The position numbers and the translations under genes are program-made. 64,000 nucleotides of DNA from Microvirga sp. (lineage in GTDB: Bacteria > Pseudomonadota > Alphaproteobacteria > Rhizobiales > Beijerinckiaceae). The stretch is taken from assembly GCA_031181145.1 (NCBI GenBank), contig JAPSLB010000001.1:149775-213774 (forward strand), in the 5' to 3' direction. How positions within the stretch are numbered: the first letter of the stretch is position 1; each line of letters begins with the position of its first letter. The notes beneath the pieces were generated by a model, which saw only the letters and a list, made by a program, of their open reading frames with translations, had not been told where the DNA came from and made no database searches. Below are positions 56,605 to 64,000 of this stretch, one piece after another.

Positions 56605-56617
56605 CAGAACCTGTCAG
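56601..56617. promoter_or_regulatory. Dyad CTGACAG-AAC-CTGTCAG before the GST gene
   Basis: A perfect seven-bp inverted repeat with a three-base spacer overlaps the stop codon of the YafY-type gene and lies 61 bases before the GST start. Its form (TGACA-N-TGTCA) is that of operators seen next to YafY-type regulators. It is a strong operator candidate for the downstream gene. Confidence 0.6.
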
Positions 56618-56678
56618 CAGCGTTGCCTATGGTCTGCCCGTCGGGCCTCGCACCGGGGCTCCCCTCTCGGAGATCATC

Positions 56679-57290
56679 ATGCTGACCTTCTACCATGCTC
56701 CTCGTTCCCGCTCGTCCGGCATCCACTGGTTCTTGGAAGAGCTCGGCGTTTCCTACGAGATCGAGATCGTCGACATTCGAGCCGAGAATGGGGCTCCCGA
56801 GAGCTACCGGGCCATTCACCCGCACAAGAAGGTGCCTGCGATCGTCCATGACGGCGTGGTCATCACCGAGCGGGCCGCCATCACGACCTACCTGGCCGAT
56901 ACCTTTCCCGCGAGGGGTCTCGCACCGGCCATCGGCGACAGGCGGCGCGGTCCGTATCTGACCTGGCTGGTCTATGCCGATGCCGTGATCGACCCCGCCC
57001 TCGCGGCCAAGGTACAGGGCTGGACCTATGCTCCCAACGCCTTCTCCTTCGGCTCATTTGAGGACATGCTCGCCCATGTGGAGCGAACCCTGTCCAAGAG
57101 CCCCTACGTTCTGGGCGACCGCTTCACGGCAGCCGACATCCCGGTGGCGGGCGCCCTGTTCTGGGGCCTGAATGTCTTCGGCCTCGTGCCGAGCCGGCCA
57201 GTCTTTCTGGACTATCTGGCGCGCATCGAGGAGCGGCCTGCCTTCCTGCGCACAATAGTGCAGCCTCCTTCGGAGGAACTTGCCGCTTGA
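56679..57290 (+). CDS. Glutathione S-transferase
   Basis: A 203-residue GST. The thioredoxin-like N-domain contains YHAPRSRSSGIHWFLEELG with a catalytic Ser/Arg region, HPHKKVPAIV (cis-Pro) and ITERAAITTYLAD, and the C-domain contains YVLGDRFTAADIPVAGAL. GGAG precedes the ATG. It conjugates electrophiles to glutathione in the cytoplasm. It is probably controlled by the upstream WYL regulator. Confidence 0.92.
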   Translation: MLTFYHAPRSRSSGIHWFLEELGVSYEIEIVDIRAENGAPESYRAIHPHKKVPAIVHDGVVITERAAITTYLADTFPARGLAPAIGDRRRGPYLTWLVYADAVIDPALAAKVQGWTYAPNAFSFGSFEDMLAHVERTLSKSPYVLGDRFTAADIPVAGALFWGLNVFGLVPSRPVFLDYLARIEERPAFLRTIVQPPSEELAA

Positions 57291-57350
57291 GACCGGACGG
57301 CACCCCATCGCGGTCGATTCACGACGGCAAGATTCATGGAAAGGAGCGCC

Positions 57351-58286
57351 ATGACGGAGTTCCGGGGCAAGGTTACCCTTTTTACGGATCCGGCACCCGC
57401 CTCGGAGAGGTCATTGCCGGATCCGGCGGACCACTTGAGGAGAGTTCCATTGAGCATGCATGCTGACCTCCCGCCGAAGGTCAGGGCGTTCCTGGAGGCG
57501 TGGCGTGTGGTTCCTGACGGCCCTCTGCTGACGACCCGTTCCAGTTGGGTTCTTCCGGTCCAGCACGAGGGTTCACCCGCGATGCTGAAGGTCGCCCGCA
57601 TCCCCGATGAGCAGTCGGGCTACCGCCTCATGACGTGGTGGGATGGCCAGGGCGCCGCCAAGGTCTTCGCCTCGTCCGAGGGCGCCCTGCTTATGGAACG
57701 GGCCACAGGCGCCCGTGACCTCGCCCGGATGGCCTGGTCGGGTCAGGATGAGGAAGCCTGCCGGATCCTGTGCGACACGGTCGCGCGGCTGCACGCGCCG
57801 CGGCGCGGCCCACTTCCGGAACTGCACCCGCTGGAGGCTTGGTTCCGGCCGCTCTTTCAGCTCGCCCGGGAACACGCGGCACTTGCGCCTGCGGCCGATA
57901 CCGCACGCCAGCTCCTGGCAGCTCCACGCGCGGTTGGCCCGCTCCACGGCGACCTGCACCACGAGAACGTGCTCGACTTCGGTGAGCGGGGATGGCTGGC
58001 GATCGATCCCCATGGGCTGCTGGGCGAACGAACCTTCGATTATGCCAACATCTTCACGAATCCCGATCTCAGTGATCCGAACCTCCCGCTCGCCACCTTG
58101 CCGGGCCGACTGGAGGCCCGGCTGGCGGTCGTGATCGGCGCGACGGGAGCCGAGCCCGCGCGGCTCCTTCGCTGGATCGTCGCGTGGACGGGCCTGTCGG
58201 CGGCATGGTTCATCGGCGACGGCGACGACAAGGGCGCGGTTATCGACCTCACGATCAACACGATGGCACGTCGTCTGCTCGGCTAG
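57351..58286 (+). CDS. Aminoglycoside O-phosphotransferase, APH(6)-like
   Basis: A 311-residue kinase-fold protein with the Brenner-type catalytic loop HGDLHHENVL and the metal motif AIDPHGLLGERTFDYANIF, the arrangement of streptomycin 6-phosphotransferases (StrB/APH(6)). AAAGGAG lies directly before the ATG at 57351. It follows the GST gene in the same direction. A role on another hydroxylated substrate is possible in a chromosomal homologue. Confidence 0.85.
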   Translation: MTEFRGKVTLFTDPAPASERSLPDPADHLRRVPLSMHADLPPKVRAFLEAWRVVPDGPLLTTRSSWVLPVQHEGSPAMLKVARIPDEQSGYRLMTWWDGQGAAKVFASSEGALLMERATGARDLARMAWSGQDEEACRILCDTVARLHAPRRGPLPELHPLEAWFRPLFQLAREHAALAPAADTARQLLAAPRAVGPLHGDLHHENVLDFGERGWLAIDPHGLLGERTFDYANIFTNPDLSDPNLPLATLPGRLEARLAVVIGATGAEPARLLRWIVAWTGLSAAWFIGDGDDKGAVIDLTINTMARRLLG

Positions 58287-58465
58287 TTTGGTCCATCCCT
58301 CATGATCCTCAGCTCCACGGGCAGCAGCCCGGCGCACCAGCGCTCGCCTGTCAGCGGCCGGTGCACGATAATGGAGTCTGAGATAATGACGTCTGAATGG
58401 AGGCCGCAGGCGCGCCCAAAGCTGCCCTCGACCTGCCATGCGACTCCGAGAGCGATGAAGAAGGC

Positions 58466-59254
58466 ATGCAGGCAGAAACGCCAAGAACCCCGGCCGAGGC
58501 GATGGCGGCCTTGAGGATTGCCAAGGACCTGTTCCAAGGTTCCCTCCTGGCCGTCTATCTCCACGGATCAGCCGTATCGGGGAAGCTGCAGCCACAGAGC
58601 GATGTGGATCTGCTGGTCGTCATCGACCAACCAATGACGGATGCCATGCGGGAGAGCCTCCTGGGCTCGTTGATGCAAATCTCCGGTCGCCATCCCGCCA
58701 ATCCCCCGGGCCCACGCAGCATCGAACTGATGGTGTTCCTGACGTCTCATCTTTCGTCATCGGCCTATCCAGGGCGCAGCGAATTCATCTATGGCGAATG
58801 GTTGCGGGACGCATTCGAGGCCGGCGATCTTCCAAAGCCCGTTTCGGACCCTGAACTCACTCTGGTGTTGGCCCAGACCCGGCAGGAAGCCAAGGCCTTG
58901 GTTGGGCCCCCTGCGGCGGAGCTGCTGCCCCAAATTCCGGATGATCACGTCCGCCGAGCCATGCGCGACGCTCTTCCTTCATTGCTCGACAACCTGCCCG
59001 GCGACGAACGAAACATCCTCCTGACACTTGCCCGCATGTGGCGGACAGCGACGACGGGGGAGTTCGTGCCGAAGGACAGTGCGGCCGAATGGGCTGTTCC
59101 CCGCCTGCCAGAAGATATTGCAGAGGTGCTTATCTGCGCTCGGGACGCGTATCTTGGCAAAGCCGAGGATCTCTGGAATACCCGGCAGACAGAAGTACGC
59201 CGAGCGGCGATCTACCTGCATCAACAGATAGCGGGCGTGCTTCAACGGCTTTGA
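58466..59254 (+). CDS. Aminoglycoside nucleotidyltransferase, AadA/ANT(3'')-like
   Basis: A 262-residue protein, the usual AadA length with the ATG at 58466. The nucleotidyltransferase signature YLHGSAVSGKLQPQSDVDLLVV (GS at 34-35, metal aspartates at 47 and 49) and the C-terminal helical domain (LLTLARMWRTATTGEFVPKDSAAEWAVPRLP) are intact. It would adenylylate streptomycin or spectinomycin. It is 179 bases after the phosphotransferase gene. No integron attC site or integrase is seen nearby. Confidence 0.85.
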   Translation: MQAETPRTPAEAMAALRIAKDLFQGSLLAVYLHGSAVSGKLQPQSDVDLLVVIDQPMTDAMRESLLGSLMQISGRHPANPPGPRSIELMVFLTSHLSSSAYPGRSEFIYGEWLRDAFEAGDLPKPVSDPELTLVLAQTRQEAKALVGPPAAELLPQIPDDHVRRAMRDALPSLLDNLPGDERNILLTLARMWRTATTGEFVPKDSAAEWAVPRLPEDIAEVLICARDAYLGKAEDLWNTRQTEVRRAAIYLHQQIAGVLQRL

Positions 59255-59465
59255 ACGCGCAGCAGATGTTGCACTCTGCCGGACTGACGGATCCTGCGAA
59301 TGGCCTTGCGGAAGTCTTTCCAGTACTAAAACCCGGAACCTTCCGGCGCTCGCGTCCTCTCCTCCGGAAACGATGCCAGCGAACCTCGACTCGCCGCGCT
59401 CCGCGACGCCGTCGCTCCGGACCCGAGCGGCACAGGATGCCGAAGCCGAGGACACCTCTGTCTTG

Positions 59466-59507
59466 CGGATTGTATTTGTTGATCTGGCGATCAACCGATA
59501 TAATCCG
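59466..59507. promoter_or_regulatory. Nested dyad overlapping the MocR promoter
   Basis: Outer arms CGGATTGTAT (59466-59475) and ATATAATCCG (59498-59507) pair at nine of ten positions; inner arms GTTGATC (59478-59484) and GATCAAC (59489-59495) pair perfectly. The right outer arm holds a consensus TATAAT (59499-59504) with TTGTTG 17 bases upstream. The whole lies 37 bases before the MocR start and fits autoregulation. Confidence 0.55.
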
Positions 59508-59544
59508 ATCCTCGTTCCGCACGAGTTCATGAAGAGGGCCCTTC

Positions 59545-60909
59545 TTGTCCGGTAAAGTCCTGAGTCTTGGTAACCCGTCCCTGCCCGACACCGATCTTCC
59601 GCTGCACGAGCGCCTGGCCGACGCCATCGAGACCGCCATCCTGCGCGGCAACATCAAACCTGGCCAGCGGCTTCCGACCCATCGCGAGATCTCGAAGAGC
59701 TTCGACGTCGCCATCGGAACGGTCACCAAGGCGATCGACTCCCTGAGCCGTCGCGGCATCGTCCGGGGCGAGATCGGCCGGGGCACCTTCGTGCAGGACA
59801 CAAGGCCGTCACGGGAGAGCCGGGTCATCGACCTGAGCATCAACGGTCCTCCTCAGGTGGTAAAACCCGAAATCATGGTGGCCGCGGCCGAGCGCGCCGC
59901 CCGTTACGTCACCGAACTCCCGAACGGGGGCTATGCCAGCCTGACAGGTCCGGCCGACCAGCGCGCGACGCTCGCCGGATGGCTCGGCCGGACCAGGCTC
60001 GAGGGCGTCACGCCCGACGACCTGATCCTCTGCGTCGGCGCCCAGCAGGGAATCTCCCTCTGCCTTGCAGACCTCGCGGAATTCTCGTCTGCGGTTGCCA
60101 CCGAGGGAGCGACCTTCAACGGAGTCATGACGGCCGCGGCGAGCCTTGGCATGAAGGTCCTTCCAGTCCAGTATGACGAGGAGGGAATGATCCCGGACGA
60201 TCTCGACCGCGTGCTCGGGCGGGACAAGTGCAAGGTCGTCTACACCACGCCCGTCTGCCAGAACCCCCTCGGCTTCGAGACCGGGCTTCAGCGCCGGAAG
60301 GACATTCTCAAGGTCTGCAGGAAGCACGAGGCCTTCATCGTCGAAGACGATATCTACGGCTTCTACGGCACGAAGGGCGCTCCAACCTATAAGGCCCTCG
60401 CCCCCGAGTCCGTCTACTACGTCACCAGCCTGTCCAAGGTCCTGTCTCCGGTCCTGCGGGCGGGCATCCTCGTTCCGCCCCGCGAGCGGCGGAGGCGGAT
60501 CGCCATGCGGCTGCGCGCCGAGGTCTGGGGCGCCTCGTCGCTCGCGCTTGGCACCGGATGCGCGCTGATCGAGATGGGCGCCGACATCACGGCGGCCGAG
60601 CATCTGAAAGCAGAGGCCAAGGAGAGGCTTAAGCTCACGGCCGGCATCATCGACCTCCCACCCCTGCCCATGCCCGAGGGAGCGCCGCATGTCTGGCTGC
60701 CGATGCCTATGCTGGAGGCCGAGAAGCTGGCCCGTCGGGCTACCGAGCGTGGGGTCCGCCTGACCCCGCCCGACTCGATGGTGGTGGAAGGATCCGGGAT
60801 CGGCGGCATCCGTCTCTGCGTCCTGGCACCGCTGGGTCGGACCGATCTCGAACGCGCGCTCCGGATCATCGCCGGGCTCCTGAGCAACCCCGAGGAAGCC
60901 GTGGTCTGA
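59545..60909 (+). CDS. MocR-family (GntR HTH-aminotransferase-like) regulator
   Basis: A 454-residue fusion. Residues 1-75 are a GntR winged helix (LADAIETAILRGNIKPGQRLPTHREISKSFDVAIGTVTKAIDSL). The rest is a fold-type I aminotransferase-like domain with PLP lysine in VTSLSKVLSPVLRAG. Such proteins sense amino compounds or vitamin B6. The start is TTG at 59545 behind GAGGG; no in-frame ATG is near. It precedes an aminotransferase and an MFS transporter, its probable targets. Confidence 0.9.
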   Translation: MSGKVLSLGNPSLPDTDLPLHERLADAIETAILRGNIKPGQRLPTHREISKSFDVAIGTVTKAIDSLSRRGIVRGEIGRGTFVQDTRPSRESRVIDLSINGPPQVVKPEIMVAAAERAARYVTELPNGGYASLTGPADQRATLAGWLGRTRLEGVTPDDLILCVGAQQGISLCLADLAEFSSAVATEGATFNGVMTAAASLGMKVLPVQYDEEGMIPDDLDRVLGRDKCKVVYTTPVCQNPLGFETGLQRRKDILKVCRKHEAFIVEDDIYGFYGTKGAPTYKALAPESVYYVTSLSKVLSPVLRAGILVPPRERRRRIAMRLRAEVWGASSLALGTGCALIEMGADITAAEHLKAEAKERLKLTAGIIDLPPLPMPEGAPHVWLPMPMLEAEKLARRATERGVRLTPPDSMVVEGSGIGGIRLCVLAPLGRTDLERALRIIAGLLSNPEEAVV

Positions 60910-61118
60910 TGGCCATCTGATCAGGTGGGTTCTACCATTGACGCCGGATCCTGCGGCGAAGGCCTCGAACGACGCCGCGCGTCGCGGCCAATCGCCGGGT
61001 CCGTCGATCCTTGGAAGGATGATCATGTCCGTCATGCGCGGCCCCATGAGCTGGGACGGGTCGGACCGGCTATTTCGAGCGGCCTTGTCGACGCGGCCGC
61101 TTTCTTGGGTAAGCAATA

Positions 61119-61172
61119 TTGACTTAATTTATCGGCTGCTTTGTATTGTTTGTCCTAAGAAGGGATAATACA
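61119..61172 (+). promoter_or_regulatory. Promoter and dyad upstream of the aminotransferase gene
   Basis: TTGACT (61119-61124) with a -10-like TGTATT (61142-61147) 17 bases on precede the ATG at 61174. TGTATT is one arm of a dyad with AATACA (61167-61172). The stretch TTGTATTGTTTG (61141-61152) resembles TTGTATTTGTTG in the MocR promoter dyad, suggesting a shared MocR half-site. Confidence 0.5.
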
Positions 61173-61173
61173 T

Positions 61174-62406
61174 ATGCCGGATATTTCGCCGACCGCCCCA
61201 TGGCTGGCCCAGCGATCGTCGCGAATGACCGCCTCCGAGATCCGCGAGCTGCTGAAGCTCCTGGATCGACCAGGCCTGATCTCGTTCGCAGGAGGCATCC
61301 CGAACCCGGCGCTCTTTGACATGAACGCCTTCCATCGGGCCTACGCGAGCGCCTTGGGCCAGCCTGGGGGAGGTCCTGCCTCTCTCCAGTACTCGGCCAG
61401 CGAGGGCTACATGCCGCTGCGCATGTGGATCGCCGACCACATGGCCGCGAAGGGCGTGCGGTGCGAACCGGAGAATATCCTGATCACCTGCGGCTCGCAG
61501 CAGGGCCTCGACTTCATCGGCAAACTCTTCCTCGATCCTGGCGACACAGTGGTGACGGCGGCACCGACCTATCTCGGTGCCCTCCAGGCGTTCAACACTT
61601 ATGAGCCGCGCTACGACACCTTCGGCGGCAACGGCACCGTGGGCCTGCTCCGCGCAAACGCGGAGGCCCATGGAAGCCGTGTCAAGCTGCTCTACCTCGT
61701 GCCCGACTTCGCCAACCCTTCCGGCGCGACCCTCGACTTGTCCTCCCGAGAGCGTGCCCTCGATATGGCCGGGGAGCTCGGCTGCCTGATCGTCGAGGAC
61801 GCCGCCTACACGGCTCTCCGCTACGACGGGGAGGACCTGCCGCCGATCGCCGCCCTCGACCAGAGGCGGTGCGGCTCGATCGAGGAAAGCCGCACGCTCT
61901 ATTGCGGCACCTTCTCCAAGACGCTGTCGCCGGGTCTGCGCGTCGGCTGGGTGTGCGGGCCGAAGCATCTCCTGCACCGGCTGACCCTCGCCAAGCAGGC
62001 GGCGGACCTGCACAGCGCCACGATCAACCAGATCGCCATGCACGAGGTCGCGCTTACCCGTTTCGACGACCAGGTCGCGATGGCCCGTGCCTGCTACCGG
62101 GAGCGGCGCGATGCCATGCTCGCCGCCCTCGCCCGTCATGCGACGGACGGCATGGAGTGGACGAAGCCCGAAGGTGGCCTCTTCGTCTGGGTCACCCTCC
62201 CCGACGGCGTAGACGGACGCCGCCTGCTCGAGCGCGCGGTCGCCGAGGAAAACGTTGCCTTCGTCCCGGGGCAGGCCTTCTTCCCGGACCGCTCGGGGAT
62301 CAATACGATCCGGCTCAGTTTCTCCCTCCCCGATCCGCATAGGATCGAGGAAGGGATCGCCCGCCTCTGCAAGGTGATCCGAGCGGATCTCCCGACGAGG
62401 CAGTAA
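61174..62406 (+). CDS. PLP-dependent aminotransferase (2-aminoadipate/PatA-like, fold type I)
   Basis: A 410-residue class I aminotransferase with RPGLISFAGGIPNPALFD, the YSASEGYMPLR motif, and Schiff-base lysine in YCGTFSKTLSPGLRVGW. This is the LysN/ArAT (2-aminoadipate or aromatic amino acid) subgroup usually found beside MocR regulators. It is followed by an MFS transporter gene after 45 bases. The amino acid substrate is not determinable. Confidence 0.9.
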   Translation: MPDISPTAPWLAQRSSRMTASEIRELLKLLDRPGLISFAGGIPNPALFDMNAFHRAYASALGQPGGGPASLQYSASEGYMPLRMWIADHMAAKGVRCEPENILITCGSQQGLDFIGKLFLDPGDTVVTAAPTYLGALQAFNTYEPRYDTFGGNGTVGLLRANAEAHGSRVKLLYLVPDFANPSGATLDLSSRERALDMAGELGCLIVEDAAYTALRYDGEDLPPIAALDQRRCGSIEESRTLYCGTFSKTLSPGLRVGWVCGPKHLLHRLTLAKQAADLHSATINQIAMHEVALTRFDDQVAMARACYRERRDAMLAALARHATDGMEWTKPEGGLFVWVTLPDGVDGRRLLERAVAEENVAFVPGQAFFPDRSGINTIRLSFSLPDPHRIEEGIARLCKVIRADLPTRQ

Positions 62407-62451
62407 ACCGAAATCCGGCTGCGGCCGGTTCCTCCGGCATGGAGCGCCACG

Positions 62452-63630
62452 GTGTCGATCCGGCGTCGAACCGTCCTTTGCATCGGTTTCGGCCAGCTCA
62501 TCTGCTGGGGCATCTCCTATTATCTGATCGGCGCCTTCGGCGAGATGATCGTCGCCGATCTGGGATGGAGCCGCACGCGCGTGTATGGCGGCTTCTCCGT
62601 TGCCCTGGTCGTGATGGGGATCTGGTCCCCGTTCGTCGGCCGCCTCATCGACGCGCATGGCGGCCGTACCGCGATGGCGGCCGGTTCCGGTCTGACGGCG
62701 CTCGGCTGCATCGGGCTGGCGCTTTCCCATGGAGTGGTGGGCTACTATGCCTCGTGGGTCTGCCTCGGGCTGGCGATGCGCCTGACCCTGTACGAGGCGG
62801 CATTCGCCGCGCTGGCGCGGCTCGGCGGCCCTGAGGCCCGGCGCCCGATGTCTCAGATCACCTTGTTCGGAGGCCTGTCGTCGAGCGTGTTCTGGCCGAT
62901 CGGCTTCTTCCTCGCGAGCCATTTCACCTGGCGCGGCGCCCTCGTTGCTTATGCCGGGTTCGCGCTCCTGACGGTTCCTCTCTACCTCGCCATTCCGAAG
63001 GATCGCCATTCCGCGGCAACCGACGGAAAGCCCCTCTCCGATCAATCCGCGAAGCAGCCTCCTGCCCGGGACCGTATGCTCATCGCCGGATTGTTCTGCC
63101 TCATCGTCGTGATGACGAACGTGCTCAGCTCCGCGATGTCGGCGCACATGATCGGTATCCTCGAGGGGCTGGGCGTGGCGGCCGCGACGGCGGTCGGCAT
63201 CGGCACCCTGCGAGGCATCGGCCAGTTCGGCGCACGGCTCGGGGAGGTGCTCTTCGGCGCCCGCCTGCACCCGCTGAACCTCTACCTGATCGCGGTGGCC
63301 CTGCTGCCGATCTCCTTCGCCATCGGCCTGATGACGCCGGAAATGCTCGCCGCCGCCTTCGTGTTCGCTCTCCTGTTCGGTGCCGGGAACGGACTCGTCA
63401 CCATCGGCCAGGGAACCGTGCCGCTCGTCCTGTTCGATCCTGCGACCTACGGCGCCTATGTCGGCAAGCTCCTGGTGCCGGGCTTCCTTTTCTCCGCCGC
63501 CTCTCCGCTCCTGTTCGCCTTCGTCATCGAACGGTTCGGCGAGAGGACCGCGATCGGCGTCTGCTGCGGCATGGCCCTCGTTGCGTTGGCGGCCGCCGCA
63601 CTCCTGAGACGGAGGAACGGCACGGCATGA
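62452..63630 (+). CDS. MFS transporter
   Basis: A 392-residue protein of twelve predicted helices in two halves with the motif GRLIDAHGGRTAMAAG (loop 2-3, GxxxDxxGxR-type) and a central soluble loop (about 180-210). It starts at a GTG with GGAG upstream. It lies 45 bases after the aminotransferase gene and may export or import the related amino or oxo acid. Confidence 0.85.
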   Translation: MSIRRRTVLCIGFGQLICWGISYYLIGAFGEMIVADLGWSRTRVYGGFSVALVVMGIWSPFVGRLIDAHGGRTAMAAGSGLTALGCIGLALSHGVVGYYASWVCLGLAMRLTLYEAAFAALARLGGPEARRPMSQITLFGGLSSSVFWPIGFFLASHFTWRGALVAYAGFALLTVPLYLAIPKDRHSAATDGKPLSDQSAKQPPARDRMLIAGLFCLIVVMTNVLSSAMSAHMIGILEGLGVAAATAVGIGTLRGIGQFGARLGEVLFGARLHPLNLYLIAVALLPISFAIGLMTPEMLAAAFVFALLFGAGNGLVTIGQGTVPLVLFDPATYGAYVGKLLVPGFLFSAASPLLFAFVIERFGERTAIGVCCGMALVALAAAALLRRRNGTA

Positions 63631-63663
63631 TGAAACCTTCCGGCACGAAAGAGGAGTTCCGAT

Positions 63664-64000
63664 ATGCGCCGAATAGGCTTCGCATCAGTGGTCGCCGGCC
63701 GGGATGCCGCTCCATCGGCACCGTATGAGCAGGATCTTCGCGCCCCGCGCGTGTCGGCCTTCGTTGCGCATGATCCGGCATTCACCGGAGCCATGATGGA
63801 GGAACGCCTAGATAGGGTCGGGATTCCGGTTCTGGCGCTCGGTGCAGGAGGCAAGTACCCGGCCATGGACCCGAGCCCTGAGGCCAGACGTCTCGTGTCC
63901 GGCGTTCTGGCCATGACCAGATATGTCGATATCGCGGATGCCAGCCACGACAGCTTCCTGAGCGAGGGCAAGCCCGAAGGTTACGCCATCCTCAAGGCCC
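63664..64000 (+). CDS. Predicted dienelactone-hydrolase-like protein fragment, 3' end outside the window
   Basis: A frame open from the ATG at 63664 to the window edge (112 residues), preceded by GAGGAG. The sequence PRVSAFVAHDPAF, PVLALGAGG and DASHDSFL matches the C-terminal half of chlorophyllase/dienelactone-hydrolase-like alpha/beta hydrolases, where the last motif carries the catalytic His. The usual N-terminal half with the Gly-x-Ser-x-Gly nucleophile is missing: only about 20 residues precede the recognisable part. It is either a truncated gene or a short relative. Confidence 0.55.
   Translation, partial: MRRIGFASVVAGRDAAPSAPYEQDLRAPRVSAFVAHDPAFTGAMMEERLDRVGIPVLALGAGGKYPAMDPSPEARRLVSGVLAMTRYVDIADASHDSFLSEGKPEGYAILKA

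Noticed and set aside
58263-58278. TGGCAC-N5-CTGC as a second sigma-54 promoter
   Set aside because: It lies inside the phosphotransferase coding end and the -12 element has C in place of the first T.
57351-59254. Mobile integron cassette origin for the two aminoglycoside enzyme genes
   Set aside because: No attC-like recombination site, integrase or insertion sequence was seen on either side and base composition is like the neighbours.
61129-63270. A 713-codon minus-strand frame opposite the aminotransferase and MFS genes
   Set aside because: Composition is charged and repetitive with no domain, and both plus-strand genes there carry intact family motifs. It is antisense shadow.

Overview
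The window is GC-rich (low-to-mid 60s % by eye), densely coded DNA typical of a chromosomal stretch from an alphaproteobacterium of the Rhizobiales. A Methylobacteriaceae/Microvirga-like host is my inference. It rests on the fused urease gamma/beta subunit, the urtABCDE-ureD(AB)CEFGJ arrangement, rhizobial-type extragenic palindromes and the mix of ABC and TRAP uptake operons. No rRNA, tRNA, insertion sequence, integrase or CRISPR array was found. The character is metabolic and scavenging rather than mobile.

Layout. (1) 1-2176: end of a branched-chain-type ABC ATPase pair and an arylformamidase-like hydrolase. (2) 2269-10916: a seven-gene minus-strand operon (binding protein, PotA/B/C-like transporter, FAD amine oxidoreductase, octopine/nopaline-type dehydrogenase, class V aminotransferase) with a divergent LysR regulator resembling OccR/NocR; it reads as an opine-like amino-acid-conjugate uptake and degradation unit. 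(3) 11184-12866: a chemoreceptor. (4) 13218-21785: a TRAP transporter with acetaldehyde dehydrogenase, 4-hydroxy-2-oxovalerate aldolase and an FAH-fold AraD1/GguC protein, divergent from an FAD hydroxyacid oxidase and next to an IclR regulator. (5) 22189-33756: a thioesterase, then a large urea import and urease operon behind a near-perfect sigma-54 promoter. (6) 34292-37782: a split-barrel/GAF/winged-helix regulator pair divergent from a flavin monooxygenase, with 11-bp-phased heptamers between them. (7) 37836-44035: small membrane proteins, a LuxR-type regulator and three secreted orphan proteins, marked by two copies of one perfect 16-bp palindrome and a lux-box-like dyad. (8) 44227-52836: luciferase-like oxidoreductase, VWA and J-domain proteins, an exported intradiol dioxygenase, two GH13 enzymes and an SDR. 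(9) 53357-59254: AmpR/AmpC, a WYL regulator with a glutathione S-transferase, and APH(6)- and AadA-like aminoglycoside-modifying enzymes. (10) 59545-64000: a MocR regulator, a PLP aminotransferase, an MFS transporter and an incomplete hydrolase-like gene.

The three binding-protein-dependent transport operons each carry a strong perfect hairpin directly after the binding-protein gene, which suggests a shared way of keeping the binding protein in excess over the membrane parts. Several regulator genes sit beside dyads that fit as their operators (LysR, WYL/YafY, MocR, LuxR). All functions are read from sequence motifs and context; no database search was possible.
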